Source of the DNA: an uncultured Sphingomonadaceae bacterium
Lineage (GTDB): Bacteria > Pseudomonadota > Alphaproteobacteria > Sphingomonadales > Sphingomonadaceae
Direction of reading: 5' to 3'
Length of the DNA stretch: 64,000 nucleotides
Assembly: GCA_947488845.1 (NCBI GenBank)
Contig: CANLBM010000002.1
Span: 150,799 to 214,798 of the forward strand
Part shown: positions 29,732-38,552 of the stretch, in pieces
Layout: each line of letters starts with the position of its first letter
How positions within the stretch are numbered: the first letter of the stretch is position 1
Made by a program: the position numbers and the translations under genes
The notes under the pieces: generated by a model
Databases searched by the model: none
The model's input: the letters and a program-made list of their open reading frames with translations, nothing else
Told to the model about the DNA's origin: nothing

Positions 29732-29964
29732 CAATTTATTTTGAGTCTGTATAGTGACCTTTCATCGTTTACGCTGACTCGCAAGCCGGGCTCAGGACAA
29801 GATAATGAACATGGTGACGTTCACTTTGGCGATGCGGCTTGCACTTTTACCGGGCTGCTCATCGCCATCTCGGTCGCGGGCTGGACATCCTGCGACTGTC
29901 AAATGCAAGCGGCTGGTATGAAGTCAGCCCATATTTCCAATGACAATTGGACAGGATGAGATTG

Positions 29965-30474
29965 ATGGCCGGATTTGAAACTTTGCTGGATAGAATAGTG
30001 GACAATATGCCGGGCAAGGATGTTGCCGACCCGGATAGAGTGGACGAATATTGTCCACCGGACCTGCCAAAAACCACGTTTCAGGCGGCAGTCCGTGGCC
30101 TATTTGGCCGCTGCCCCAGCTGCGGCAAGGGTCGGATGTTCCCGCGACTGCTCAAGCCAGTAGAAATTTGTCCGACTTGCGGTCAGGACTGGACCGCCCA
30201 ACAGGCGGATGATTTTCCCGCCTATGTCGCAATCATCATGACCGGCCATATCCTGGCGCCGGTCATCATCTTCATGATCAACGAAACCGATTTCTCCATG
30301 TGGACCAATCTGGCAATCATCATAATATTGGGGCTCATTCTGCTGGGTTCGTTGTTGCAACCGGCAAAAGGCGCGATCATTGCCATGCAGTGGTGGATGG
30401 GATTGCATGGCTTTGAAAAGCCTCCCCGGCCGCCCCTCGCCGGGACATCCGATAATGTACAGGATCACCGATAG
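29965..30474 (+). CDS. DUF983 zinc-ribbon membrane protein
   Basis: Several in-frame starts lie close together (TTG 29947, ATG 29956, ATG 29965). AGGA at 29953-29956 is 8 bases from the ATG at 29965, which is chosen. The 169-residue product has a zinc ribbon with two CxxC pairs (RCPSCGKGRMF and CPTCGQDW). Two transmembrane helices follow (IIMTGHILAPVIIFMI and NLAIIIILGLILLGSLLQP), the standard DUF983 layout. Alphaproteobacterial members are often near cytochrome oxidase assembly genes; that is not the case here. Its function is unknown. Confidence 0.88.
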   Translation: MAGFETLLDRIVDNMPGKDVADPDRVDEYCPPDLPKTTFQAAVRGLFGRCPSCGKGRMFPRLLKPVEICPTCGQDWTAQQADDFPAYVAIIMTGHILAPVIIFMINETDFSMWTNLAIIIILGLILLGSLLQPAKGAIIAMQWWMGLHGFEKPPRPPLAGTSDNVQDHR

Positions 30475-30638
30475 CCGGAATTCCCGATAGGGGCGCTCGT
30501 TCCCGCACCCTGATTTTGCCAATTTGCGGCTCGTAACGGAACCGTAAACAAAGATTCATCCCGGAGTCTTCAAAACGGTCATTTGCCTTCACAATTAGCG
30601 CTTAGAGGCCCGGTACATCAGATTTACCGGAGGGCAAA

Positions 30639-33476
30639 ATGGCTAGAATATCTAATTTTCGCAAAGAGTTACTAATTGGATCGGCGGCTGTTCTGCTCGC
30701 ACTACCCGGTACGGCATGGGCCGGCACGGTAAACGGCGTGGTCAGCGACCCCAGCGACACCAGAGGATTGCAATCGGCCCAGGTCCGCATCGTCGAGCTG
30801 GACCGGGTGGTCACCACGGACCGCGATGGCAGCTATCGTTTTCCCGATGTACCGGCTGGCACCTATACGCTGGAGGCCCGCTATATCGGCGCAGACACCA
30901 GCCAGACCAGCATAACCGTTACCGAAACGGGAGTAACCACTGCTGATATAGTCCTGCAGACCGGTAACGGCGAAGAGATTCTCGTTATCGGCCAAGGCGC
31001 CAACCAGGCAAGCGCCCTGTCCCGCCAGCGCGAGGCCGACGGTGTCAGCTCGGTCATCACCCGCGACGCGATTGGCCAGTTTCCCGATCAGAATGTGGCG
31101 GAATCGCTTCGCCGGGTTGCCGGTATCAACATATTGAACGATCAGGGCGAAGGCCGTTTCGTCTCGGTCCGCGGCCTTGATCCCAATCTGAATGCCTCCT
31201 CGCTCAACGGCGTGCGCATCCCCTCGCCCGAAAGCGATGTCCGCTCGGTCGCGCTGGATGTCATTTCCAGCGACCTTATCGAATCGATCGAAATCAAGAA
31301 GTCGCTAACCCCCGATATGGATGCCGATACGATCGGCGCCTCGATCGAGATCAAAACTGTCAGCGCTTTCGACCGCAAGAAAGACCTGCTGACCGGAAAG
31401 ATCGAGGGCAGCTACAATGATTATGCCGACCATATCTCGCCAAAGGGCAGCATCGATTTCTCCACCCGTCTGACCGACGATATCGGCGTCGCCGGCGGCC
31501 TGTCCTATTACAAGCGCAAGTTTGAAACCGACAATATCGAGGCCGAAGGCTGGGACGTCAACGATGATGGCGTCGTCTATGCCGAGGAAGTCCAGTATCG
31601 CGACTATGATGTCGAGCGCGAACGGATCAGCGCTTCGCTCTCATTTGATTTCCGCGCCAGCGACAGCACCGAACTTTATTTGCGCGGTATCTACAGCCAG
31701 TTTGACGACCAGGAGTTCCGCGGACGCACGACCTTCAAGCTCGACGAGGAAGCGAGCAGCGGCGATGCCAATAGCGCATTGTTCGATGACGCCGACGGCG
31801 AAATCGAGATCGAACGAGACATCAAGGACCGCATGGAAAGCCAGAAAATCCGCTCCATCGTGCTCGGCGGCAAGACCGAAACCGGCCCCTGGAAGATCGA
31901 ATATTCGGGAAGCTGGTCTAAATCGAGCGAATATGAAAATGGTTCACTCGATCCCAGCACCTTCTCCAACGCGTTCGAAAATGACGGTGTCAGCGTTCTG
32001 TTCGACTATAGCGATCCCCGGATCCCGCTTTACAGCTTCGCCTCGGGCGGCGCGCTGGCCAATGATGCCAGCGGCTACGAGCTTGACGATGTCGAGCTGA
32101 CAACCCTGTCGGATGCCCGGGACGAGGAATATTCGGCGCGTCTCGATGTGTCCCATATCTTTGCCATGAATGGCGGCGATTTCACCGTACAGGGCGGCTT
32201 CAAGGGACGCTGGCGCGAGAAAAGCCACGATAACAACGTGGAATTCTACGAAGATGGTACCGGCAATTATACATTGGCCGATGTCCTCGGCACACAAACC
32301 TATCGCATCACCGACCTCGGCCCGGTTGCCAGCCACACCGGTCCGACCGAATATTTCCGGGCCAATTTCGGCGATTTCGAGCTGCAGGAAATCGACAGCC
32401 AGTTCGACTCCGCTGTTTCCGACTATGTGAACCAGGAAGATATTTACGCCGGTTATCTGCTCGGCCGCTGGGACAGCAACAAGCTGCGCATCATTGGCGG
32501 GGTGCGCTTCGAACGCACCGAAAATGTCATTTCGGCCAATACGGTGACTCTGGTCGAGGAAGATGCAACCTTCGGTGGCGTGCTGTTTACCGAAGACACG
32601 GTTGTGGTCGCGCCCAACAGCTTCTCGCGCAGCTATGATGACTGGTTGCCAAGCCTGAATATCCGTTTCGAACCACAGCGCAATCTGGTGTTGCGCGCAG
32701 CCGGCTATCGCAGTGTTGTTCGGCCCAATCTGTCGGATCTCGCGCCACGCTTCGCGGTCGAGCAGAATGACGACAATGAACGCGAGGGCGAATTCGGCAA
32801 TCCGGACCTGCTGCCTTACGAGGCCTGGAATTTCGACGCTTCCGCCGAATTTTACTTCAGCTCGAACGGTGCCCTCACGGCAAATCTCTTTTACAAGGAT
32901 ATCAAGAATTTCATCGTCGATACGCTGGAGGAAAACGGCACCCGCTTCGGGATCGATTTTGACGAGGCCACCATCCCGATCAACGGCAGCAGCGCCGAAG
33001 TCTTCGGTATCGAACTGGGCTTTGCGCAAGCGCTCAATTTTCTGCCCGATCCGCTCGACGGCTTTCTGGTCAATTTCAACTATACCTATACCGATGCCAC
33101 CGGCACGGTGCCGACCGACGGCGACGTCACCGACCTGCGCAGCATCGCACTGCCAAGCAGTTCCAAGCACACGTTCAACGCGGTTCTGGGTTACGAGAAA
33201 GGCCCGTTCGATTTCCGTCTGGCCGGCACCTATCGGGATCGTTATCTGGATGAACTCGGCGCTGAAGCCAGCGAGGATCGCTATGTCGACAATCATTTCC
33301 AGCTCGACGCCAGCGTCAAATTCAAGCTGAACAAGAATGTGCGGCTGTTTGCGGAATGGATCAACATCAACAATGCCAAATATTTCGCCTATCAGAATTT
33401 CGAATCGACCCAGCGGTTGCTGCAATATGAAGAATATGGCTCGACCTTCAAATTTGGCGCAAAGATAACGATGTAA
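30639..33476 (+). CDS. TonB-dependent receptor paired with phytase
   Basis: This is a 945-residue outer-membrane receptor. A signal peptide ends at about A28. A carboxypeptidase-D-regulatory-like domain (about 29-108) is followed by a plug domain (about 118-250, VITRDAIGQFPDQNVAESLRR and SVRGLDPNLNASSLNGVRI) and a 22-strand barrel ending KFGAKITM. GGAGG precedes the ATG, and a short inverted repeat CCGGTA/TACCGG lies at 30610-30630. The TAA overlaps the ATG of the phytase gene by one base, so the two are one transcription unit. By this context it probably imports phytate, inositol phosphates or another phosphorylated organic compound. Confidence 0.94.
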   Translation: MARISNFRKELLIGSAAVLLALPGTAWAGTVNGVVSDPSDTRGLQSAQVRIVELDRVVTTDRDGSYRFPDVPAGTYTLEARYIGADTSQTSITVTETGVTTADIVLQTGNGEEILVIGQGANQASALSRQREADGVSSVITRDAIGQFPDQNVAESLRRVAGINILNDQGEGRFVSVRGLDPNLNASSLNGVRIPSPESDVRSVALDVISSDLIESIEIKKSLTPDMDADTIGASIEIKTVSAFDRKKDLLTGKIEGSYNDYADHISPKGSIDFSTRLTDDIGVAGGLSYYKRKFETDNIEAEGWDVNDDGVVYAEEVQYRDYDVERERISASLSFDFRASDSTELYLRGIYSQFDDQEFRGRTTFKLDEEASSGDANSALFDDADGEIEIERDIKDRMESQKIRSIVLGGKTETGPWKIEYSGSWSKSSEYENGSLDPSTFSNAFENDGVSVLFDYSDPRIPLYSFASGGALANDASGYELDDVELTTLSDARDEEYSARLDVSHIFAMNGGDFTVQGGFKGRWREKSHDNNVEFYEDGTGNYTLADVLGTQTYRITDLGPVASHTGPTEYFRANFGDFELQEIDSQFDSAVSDYVNQEDIYAGYLLGRWDSNKLRIIGGVRFERTENVISANTVTLVEEDATFGGVLFTEDTVVVAPNSFSRSYDDWLPSLNIRFEPQRNLVLRAAGYRSVVRPNLSDLAPRFAVEQNDDNEREGEFGNPDLLPYEAWNFDASAEFYFSSNGALTANLFYKDIKNFIVDTLEENGTRFGIDFDEATIPINGSSAEVFGIELGFAQALNFLPDPLDGFLVNFNYTYTDATGTVPTDGDVTDLRSIALPSSSKHTFNAVLGYEKGPFDFRLAGTYRDRYLDELGAEASEDRYVDNHFQLDASVKFKLNKNVRLFAEWININNAKYFAYQNFESTQRLLQYEEYGSTFKFGAKITM

Positions 33477-34519
33477 TGAAAAATATAGTCTCCCCTCTCC
33501 TGCTCGGCAGCCTGGCGCTGTCCGGTTGCATGACAACCACCGCTACGGTCTATTCGGCACCGACGCTCGAACTGACCGCTGACGTGGAAACGGTTCCGGT
33601 CGGCACGGTCAACCGCGATGCGGCGGATGATCCGGCGATCTGGCGCAATGCCGCGGATCCGGCGAAAAGCCTGATCATCGGCACCGACAAACGTGCAGGT
33701 CTCTATGTCTACGGGCTGGACGGATCGAAAAAATCCTTCCTGCCCGAAGGCGAACTCAACAATGTCGATCTACGCGAAGTCATGTTCGGTGGCGAAAAGA
33801 CCGTGCTGGTCGGGGCAAGCATCCGCAATGATCCCGCCAATGCCCATGTCGGTCTCTACAAGCTCGACACCGCAACCGCGGAACTGTCGCTGCTGGGCAA
33901 ATATCCGGCGGGGTCCGGCGAAGCCTATGGCTTCTGCTTCGGACAGGACAGCGGCGGAGAGACCTTTGCCTATATGATCGAGAAGAGCGGCTTTGTCCGC
34001 GAAATCACGCTGTCCTTTGATGGCGGCACGCCAACCGCGACCATCGGCCGCGAGCACAAGCTGGCCACTCAGCCGGAAGGCTGCGTTGTCGATGACCGCA
34101 CCGGACGGCTCTATGTGGGCGAAGAAAATGCCGGCATCTGGCTGTTCGATCTGAACGCGGATGATTTCGAGCCACAACGTTTTGCCAATATCAATGGCAG
34201 CGAACTGGTCGCCGATGTCGAAGGTCTCGCGCTGGCACCCGAAGGCGCAAATGGCGGCTATCTGGTTGCCTCCAGCCAGGGCGACAATGCCTATGTTCTC
34301 TATGACCTGATCACCGGCACCTATGTGAACCGCTTTCGCCTCGTCGATGGCGCCATCGACGGCACCTCGGAAACAGACGGCATCGAAGTCATATTGGGCG
34401 ACTTTGGCCCCGCTTATCCCGAAGGCCTGATGGTCATGCAGGATGGCGCCAATGAAGGCGGCACGCAAAATTTCAAGCTGGTCAGCTGGTCAAAGATCAA
34501 GGCTGCCGTCGCGCCGTAA
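33476..34519 (+). CDS. beta-propeller phytase lipoprotein
   Basis: This is a 347-residue calcium-dependent phytase-like protein. It has a lipobox LSGC with the lipidated C18. The propeller repeats include DDPAIWRNAADPAKSLIIGTDK, GLYVYGLDG, NVDLREVMF, QPEGCVVDDRTGRLYVGEE and DVEGLALAP. These acidic segments supply the calcium and phosphate sites in beta-propeller phytases. It would release phosphate from phytate near the outer membrane. The one-base stop/start overlap with the TonB-dependent receptor gene supports a joint role. A strong stem-loop follows the stop. Confidence 0.93.
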   Translation: MKNIVSPLLLGSLALSGCMTTTATVYSAPTLELTADVETVPVGTVNRDAADDPAIWRNAADPAKSLIIGTDKRAGLYVYGLDGSKKSFLPEGELNNVDLREVMFGGEKTVLVGASIRNDPANAHVGLYKLDTATAELSLLGKYPAGSGEAYGFCFGQDSGGETFAYMIEKSGFVREITLSFDGGTPTATIGREHKLATQPEGCVVDDRTGRLYVGEENAGIWLFDLNADDFEPQRFANINGSELVADVEGLALAPEGANGGYLVASSQGDNAYVLYDLITGTYVNRFRLVDGAIDGTSETDGIEVILGDFGPAYPEGLMVMQDGANEGGTQNFKLVSWSKIKAAVAP

Positions 34520-34533
34520 TATTGACGAATGGA

Positions 34534-34567
34534 ACGGAAGGGAGCGCCGCTGCGGCCTCTCTTCCGT
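34534..34567 (+). terminator. stem-loop after the phytase gene
   Basis: ACGGAAGGGAG at 34534-34544 pairs with CTCTCTTCCGT at 34557-34567 (one G-T pair), and an inner GCCG/CGGC stem closes a CTG loop. It lies 15 bases after the phytase stop. No run of T follows, so it may stabilise the mRNA end or act with Rho. The rest of the 310-base gap (34520-34829) between the convergent phytase and dehydrogenase genes holds no supported gene. Confidence 0.6.
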
Positions 34568-34829
34568 AATCCCGTCAAAACTGCTTTCCTACAGCCGGCC
34601 CGATCTTCTATCCTCTGGCCTGTCCTTCGCCATGCGCGAGACAGGCTCTTTGACATTAAAACGGAAGGAGGATGCTCACACGACCTTTGAAACCCCGCGC
34701 CCCGGTGCGGAAAATCCAAAGGTTACACTAGGCGCCGGAATGGCAGCCAGAAAATGCTAGAAAACCGAGACTTTCAGGCAAAGGTTACAGAAAATAAAAC
34801 AATTGATCCGTGTAAAGTTCGGCCTGTGT

Positions 34830-35882
34830 CTAACCCCGACCGATCAGGGCCATCGCCATATTGTCGGCGACATCCGAATCCGGCAGTTTTTGTGCCGCGC
34901 TCTGTTCCCAGATTTCGGTCAGCCGCTGCGGAATCATCGCGACCCGGCGATTGACTTCCTGGACATCGCCATCGCCGAGATATTCAAGGCCAACGCTGAT
35001 GATGCCGCCGCTGTTGATGACATAATCTGGCGCAAACAGGATGTTACGGTCAAAGATTCGCTGTCCGTCTTCAGGAGTCGCCAGCTGGTTATTGGCACCG
35101 CCCGCGACGATAGGAACATTGAGATGGGCAATGGAAACCTTGTCCAGTATCGCGCCCAAGGCATTGGGACTAAAGACATCTGCCTCGATCCGCATGACCT
35201 CGTCGAGGCCGACAACGGTAGCGCCAATTTCCTTGGCCAGCGCCGCTGCATGGTCCTTGTTGATATCGGCGATGCTCAGCTTCGCACCATCCTTGGCCAG
35301 CAAACGGGCAAGACCGCCGCCAACGCTGCCGACGCCCTGTATCGCGACATGAACGCCGTCCATATTATCGCGACCGAGCTTGTGCGCCACCGCGGCCTTG
35401 ACACCGAGATAAACCCCCATCGCGGTAAACGGCCCGGGATCGCCACCAGCCTCGCCGCTGTTACTGACCGGCAGGCCGGAGACATATTTCGTCTCCTTGG
35501 TCAGAGCGACCATGTCTGCTGCGGTAATTCCGACGTCTTCCGCCGTAACATATCGCCCACCGAGCGACTCGATCATCCGGCCGAACGCGGCGAGCATTTC
35601 CGGCGTCTTGGTACGATTCCGGTCGGCGAGAATCACCGCCTTGCCGCCACCCAGCGGCAGACCGGCCATCGCATTTTTGAAACTCATGCCGCGCGAAAGG
35701 CGCAGCACGTCGGTTACCGCGGTTTCGCGATTCTCGTAATGCCAGAAACGGGTGCCACCGGCTCCGGGGCCGAGATGGGTGCTGTGCAGGGCGACAATCG
35801 CGCTGAGGCCGGTTTCGACATCATGGAAGAAATGGACCGCTTCATGGTCGTCAAAATCCGGCAAATCCCACATCACGCTCAT
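34830..35882 (-). CDS. Glu/Leu/Phe/Val dehydrogenase, leucine-dehydrogenase type
   Basis: This enzyme catalyses NAD-dependent oxidative deamination of a branched-chain or aromatic amino acid. Starting at MSVMWDLPDFDD (AGGAA about 9 bases upstream) the protein has 350 residues. The substrate/catalytic segment is GMSFKNAMAGLPLGGGKAV (two conserved lysines). The nucleotide motif VAIQGVGSVGGGLARLL is followed by an Asp (ADI) that suggests NAD rather than NADP. The family cannot be split into Leu, Val or Phe specificity by eye. The frame extends 18 bases upstream to a TTG. Confidence 0.9.
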   Translation of the reverse strand: MSVMWDLPDFDDHEAVHFFHDVETGLSAIVALHSTHLGPGAGGTRFWHYENRETAVTDVLRLSRGMSFKNAMAGLPLGGGKAVILADRNRTKTPEMLAAFGRMIESLGGRYVTAEDVGITAADMVALTKETKYVSGLPVSNSGEAGGDPGPFTAMGVYLGVKAAVAHKLGRDNMDGVHVAIQGVGSVGGGLARLLAKDGAKLSIADINKDHAAALAKEIGATVVGLDEVMRIEADVFSPNALGAILDKVSIAHLNVPIVAGGANNQLATPEDGQRIFDRNILFAPDYVINSGGIISVGLEYLGDGDVQEVNRRVAMIPQRLTEIWEQSAAQKLPDSDVADNMAMALIGRG

Positions 35883-36010
35883 GGCGGTAATTCCTAGCAA
35901 ATTGGTGTAATTAAATGTCCCATAGCTGTAATTTAATTACAAATAAAGAGAGACTTTCCCCGCCCGGCCAGGTGGTGATGGCCTTGTGCTGCTTTACTTC
36001 TCGGGAAAAA

Positions 36011-36088
36011 TGGGGCGATCGAGGGGTCTTGAACCCCCGACCTCCGGTACCACAAACCGGCGCTCTAACCAACTGAGCTACGATCGCC
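36011..36088 (-). tRNA. tRNA-His (GTG)
   Basis: The coding strand folds into a full cloverleaf. The acceptor stem is GCGATCG with CGATCGC, and an encoded extra 5' G (G-1, 36088) faces C73, the identity element of tRNA-His. The D arm is GCTC/GAGC, the anticodon stem CCGGT/ACCGG with loop TTGTGGT (anticodon GTG), and the T loop TTCAAGA. The 3' CCA is encoded at 36011-36013. Five T follow on the coding strand. Confidence 0.97.
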
Positions 36089-36177
36089 ACAAGCCGCGCA
36101 CTATATAGCCGCATTGCGATGGGGTGCATAGGGATAGGCAGTGGCAATCGTCAAGCATTTAGCGGCGCAATTTTGAA

Positions 36178-37173
36178 TTAAAGCGCATCCCCCCGCTGGC
36201 GATGGACAAGGCGGCCCGGTCGGCGCGCCGCATCGATCAGCGCCCGCTCCTCGACCAATGCACTTTGCATCTCCACGGTCAGGTCCGCACGGAACCAGCG
36301 CGTGGTCAGTTGGACCTGGCTCTGGACTTCGGACGTTGCTCCCAGGCTGGCTGGATAGGATTGCGCCCAGAAATCGTTCAGACTGCCATATCCCAGTTCC
36401 GGCCGCCGCCCCAGAAATTGTCGCGCTGGTGTAAGATCGGACGGAACAGCTCCCAGCATAGCCAGCAATATGGCCTGCTCTGGTCGCAGCGTGTTGATAT
36501 TGATTGGCGAGAGATCGGTAGTCGGCAAGGCGCATATCCAGGGAGCCACGCGCACGTAGACATCATCCGACACCCCCTTGATCGTCCGCAATTCGCTGAT
36601 ATCGACGATCAACGCGTTGGCCGTGCGATAGGGCTCTTCCTGTTGCAGATAATATTGATCCTCGGCCCCGCGCGGGGCAGCGACCATATCGCTATCAATC
36701 CAGTCGGCAACCGATTCCGCAATGTCCGCGGCATCTCCGTCCAATATACCCAGCGTCACCATCAGCCGTGAAAATTGCGCCAGACCTTCCGGCCTCGCGG
36801 TCAGGATATCCTGCTGCTGCGTCACAAGACTGTTGATGTTGAAACAATTGCCACCGTCGGTGAGCGATGCGTTGATCATCCCGCCGGGCACCGGAAATGT
36901 CTGTTCCCGGCCATTCCAGCCGCCAACATTGAGCGTCCGGCCAGGAGAGGCCGACACAATCTCTTCGGCAGACTGTATTCCAATCGATTCCGCTGCAATC
37001 AGATAGGCCTTGGCCTGCGACAGTTCCCGCGCATTGGAGGCCAGCTTGGTGGCGCCGGCCAACCGGTCAATCCCGTGCGCCGCCAGTATCGCGATTACTG
37101 CAACCAGCAGCAAAACCGTCAACAATGCTGCCCCGCGTTCCTTTTCCGTGCCGATTTCCCGCAATTTTCTCAC
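36178..37173 (-). CDS. gspK: type II secretion minor pseudopilin GspK
   Basis: The 331-residue protein has a prepilin leader with processing after G14 (KERG, then AALLTVLLLVAVIAIL) and, like other GspK proteins, lacks the Glu at +5. The large C-terminal globular part includes GNCFNINSLVTQQ and the SAM-like region LRPEQAILLAMLGA. GspK forms the pseudopilus tip with GspI and GspJ. The start codon is GTG and overlaps the gspJ stop (GTGA). No other gsp genes are in the window. Confidence 0.92.
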   Translation of the reverse strand: MRKLREIGTEKERGAALLTVLLLVAVIAILAAHGIDRLAGATKLASNARELSQAKAYLIAAESIGIQSAEEIVSASPGRTLNVGGWNGREQTFPVPGGMINASLTDGGNCFNINSLVTQQQDILTARPEGLAQFSRLMVTLGILDGDAADIAESVADWIDSDMVAAPRGAEDQYYLQQEEPYRTANALIVDISELRTIKGVSDDVYVRVAPWICALPTTDLSPININTLRPEQAILLAMLGAVPSDLTPARQFLGRRPELGYGSLNDFWAQSYPASLGATSEVQSQVQLTTRWFRADLTVEMQSALVEERALIDAARRPGRLVHRQRGDAL

Positions 37174-37784
37174 AAATAGCCCGTCCCGACGAGGAAGAGG
37201 TGACGATAGCGCCGCCCATCCTGCTCAAACTGCATTTCGATCGCACGTGGCAGATCCGCCAGCCTTTCGGTTTGCCAGTCACCAGACCACTGGCCGCGCC
37301 TGTCGCGGAATCGCAAGGTCAGGTTAACGACATCGGAAATCAGGACAGCAGGTTGATCGATCGAGCCGCCATCGGTCATCCGGTATCGCCACCGCTCCAG
37401 ATTGCCGTCGGTCAGCCGATATTCAACGCGCTCGAGATTGGATCGTGCCTCGCCATTGATATTGCTCTGGCCACCCCGGGTAAATTTGAGGAAGCTTGCC
37501 TCGCTCCCGCCCTGTTCGCTGCCAAACGCAGGCATCTGGTAGCCAGCTTCACCGCGATAGGTTCGTGGCAAAGCCTGGCTCAAATCGGCTTCCATCAAGG
37601 AAACGAAGCGCTGCATCTCCGCCATTCGACCAAGATTGTCGGCGGTGACCGCATCGCTGTCGACCGCGGATCGCAGCATGATTACCCCCGCCACCGACAG
37701 CATCGCAAAAATGAACAGCGCCACCATCATCTCGACCAGAGTGAAACCGTTGCGATTGCACGCCTTTGTGGATATTTTTTGCAT
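37170..37784 (-). CDS. gspJ: type II secretion minor pseudopilin GspJ
   Basis: The 204-residue protein has a type IV prepilin signal cleaved after G13 (NRNG, then FTLVEMMVALFIFAML), with the conserved Glu at +5 (E18). The globular part contains LMEADLSQALPRTYRG and ends in RYRHLFLVGTGYL, as in GspJ. It is the first gene of an isolated gspJ-gspK pair and is divergent from the 2OG oxygenase gene, with about 100 bases between the starts. Confidence 0.92.
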   Translation of the reverse strand: MQKISTKACNRNGFTLVEMMVALFIFAMLSVAGVIMLRSAVDSDAVTADNLGRMAEMQRFVSLMEADLSQALPRTYRGEAGYQMPAFGSEQGGSEASFLKFTRGGQSNINGEARSNLERVEYRLTDGNLERWRYRMTDGGSIDQPAVLISDVVNLTLRFRDRRGQWSGDWQTERLADLPRAIEMQFEQDGRRYRHLFLVGTGYL

Positions 37785-37891
37785 CGACCTCGCTTATATT
37801 CGGATTGGCCGAACCCGCAAACAGCGGTTGCGATCAACACCGATTCATTTATCGTAACATAAGGCAATTAGGAACAATTTTGGACGTTCAT

Positions 37892-38533
37892 ATGACAAAT
37901 GCCAATGATACTTCGGCTGACTATCTCGTCACATTGGGAAAAGTGCAGCGGTTTCCACGCAAGGAAATCGAATTATGTATTGTCAAAAATTTTCTTGCCG
38001 CCGACGAATGTAGCAAACTAGTGATGCTGATCGACGAAAGGCGGCGCCCTTCGGCCATTGCCGATCCGAATGGCGACGACTATTTTCGTACGAGCGAAAC
38101 CTGCGACCTGGATCACGAGGACGGGTTCGTGGCCGAGATTGACGCGAAAATCTGTAGCTTTGCCGATATCGACAAGCAATTTGGTGAACCGCTGCAGGGC
38201 CAACGCTATGCCGTTGGTCAAGAATTCAAGGCGCACACCGATTTTTTTGACCCTGACGGTCAGGATTTTCAGAAATATTGCTCAATCGCCGGTCAGCGCA
38301 CATGGACATTCATGCTCTATCTCAGTGCCCCAGATGCGGGGGGTGCCACGCGCTTCACACATTTCAAGAAGAGTTTTACACCCGAAACCGGTACAATGCT
38401 GTGCTGGAATAACCGCAACCGTGATGGTAGCGTTAACAACTGGACACTGCATCATGGAATGAAAGTCCGGAGCGGCACAAAATATGTAATTACCAAATGG
38501 TATCGTGAAAAACCATGGCCATGGAACGGTTGA
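37892..38533 (+). CDS. 2-oxoglutarate/Fe(II) oxygenase, prolyl 4-hydroxylase-like
   Basis: This is a 213-residue double-stranded beta-helix oxygenase. Metal and co-substrate ligands are visible: H115 and D117 in AHTDFFDPDG, the distal H187 in LHHGMKV, and the 2-oxoglutarate lysine K197 in SGTKYVITKWY. The sequence YAVGQEFKAHTDF fits the prolyl 4-hydroxylase alpha-subunit group. The start could also be TTG 37880, which has AGGA 6 bases upstream and would add four residues. It lies 19 bases before the NRAMP-like gene and probably shares its transcript. The substrate is unknown. Confidence 0.9.
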   Translation: MTNANDTSADYLVTLGKVQRFPRKEIELCIVKNFLAADECSKLVMLIDERRRPSAIADPNGDDYFRTSETCDLDHEDGFVAEIDAKICSFADIDKQFGEPLQGQRYAVGQEFKAHTDFFDPDGQDFQKYCSIAGQRTWTFMLYLSAPDAGGATRFTHFKKSFTPETGTMLCWNNRNRDGSVNNWTLHHGMKVRSGTKYVITKWYREKPWPWNG

Positions 38534-38552
38534 ATAGGTTGCACTCAGAACC

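Noticed and set aside
29805..29921. A 38-codon frame with AGGA at good spacing and a lipobox-like LPGC
   Set aside because: Tempting because of the ribosome binding site, but the rest is Arg/Ser/Pro-rich and the lipobox is weak. Without conservation data it cannot be supported.
29741..29959. A 72-codon open frame upstream of the DUF983 gene
   Set aside because: It starts at a TTG with no ribosome binding site, and its product matches nothing. It is treated as non-coding.
30530..30638. Possible Pho box upstream of the receptor-phytase unit
   Set aside because: Only weak repeats (CGTAAC...CGTAAA and GTCAT...TTCAC) are visible; they do not match a known Pho box well enough to report.
31944..33536. 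A 530-codon open frame antisense to the TonB-dependent receptor
   Set aside because: It lies entirely opposite a well-supported receptor gene, has no ribosome binding site and resembles no protein family. It is a shadow of codon bias.
34672..34731. A 19-codon frame preceded by GGAGG between phytase and dehydrogenase
   Set aside because: The GGAGG touches the ATG with no spacing, and the product has no features.
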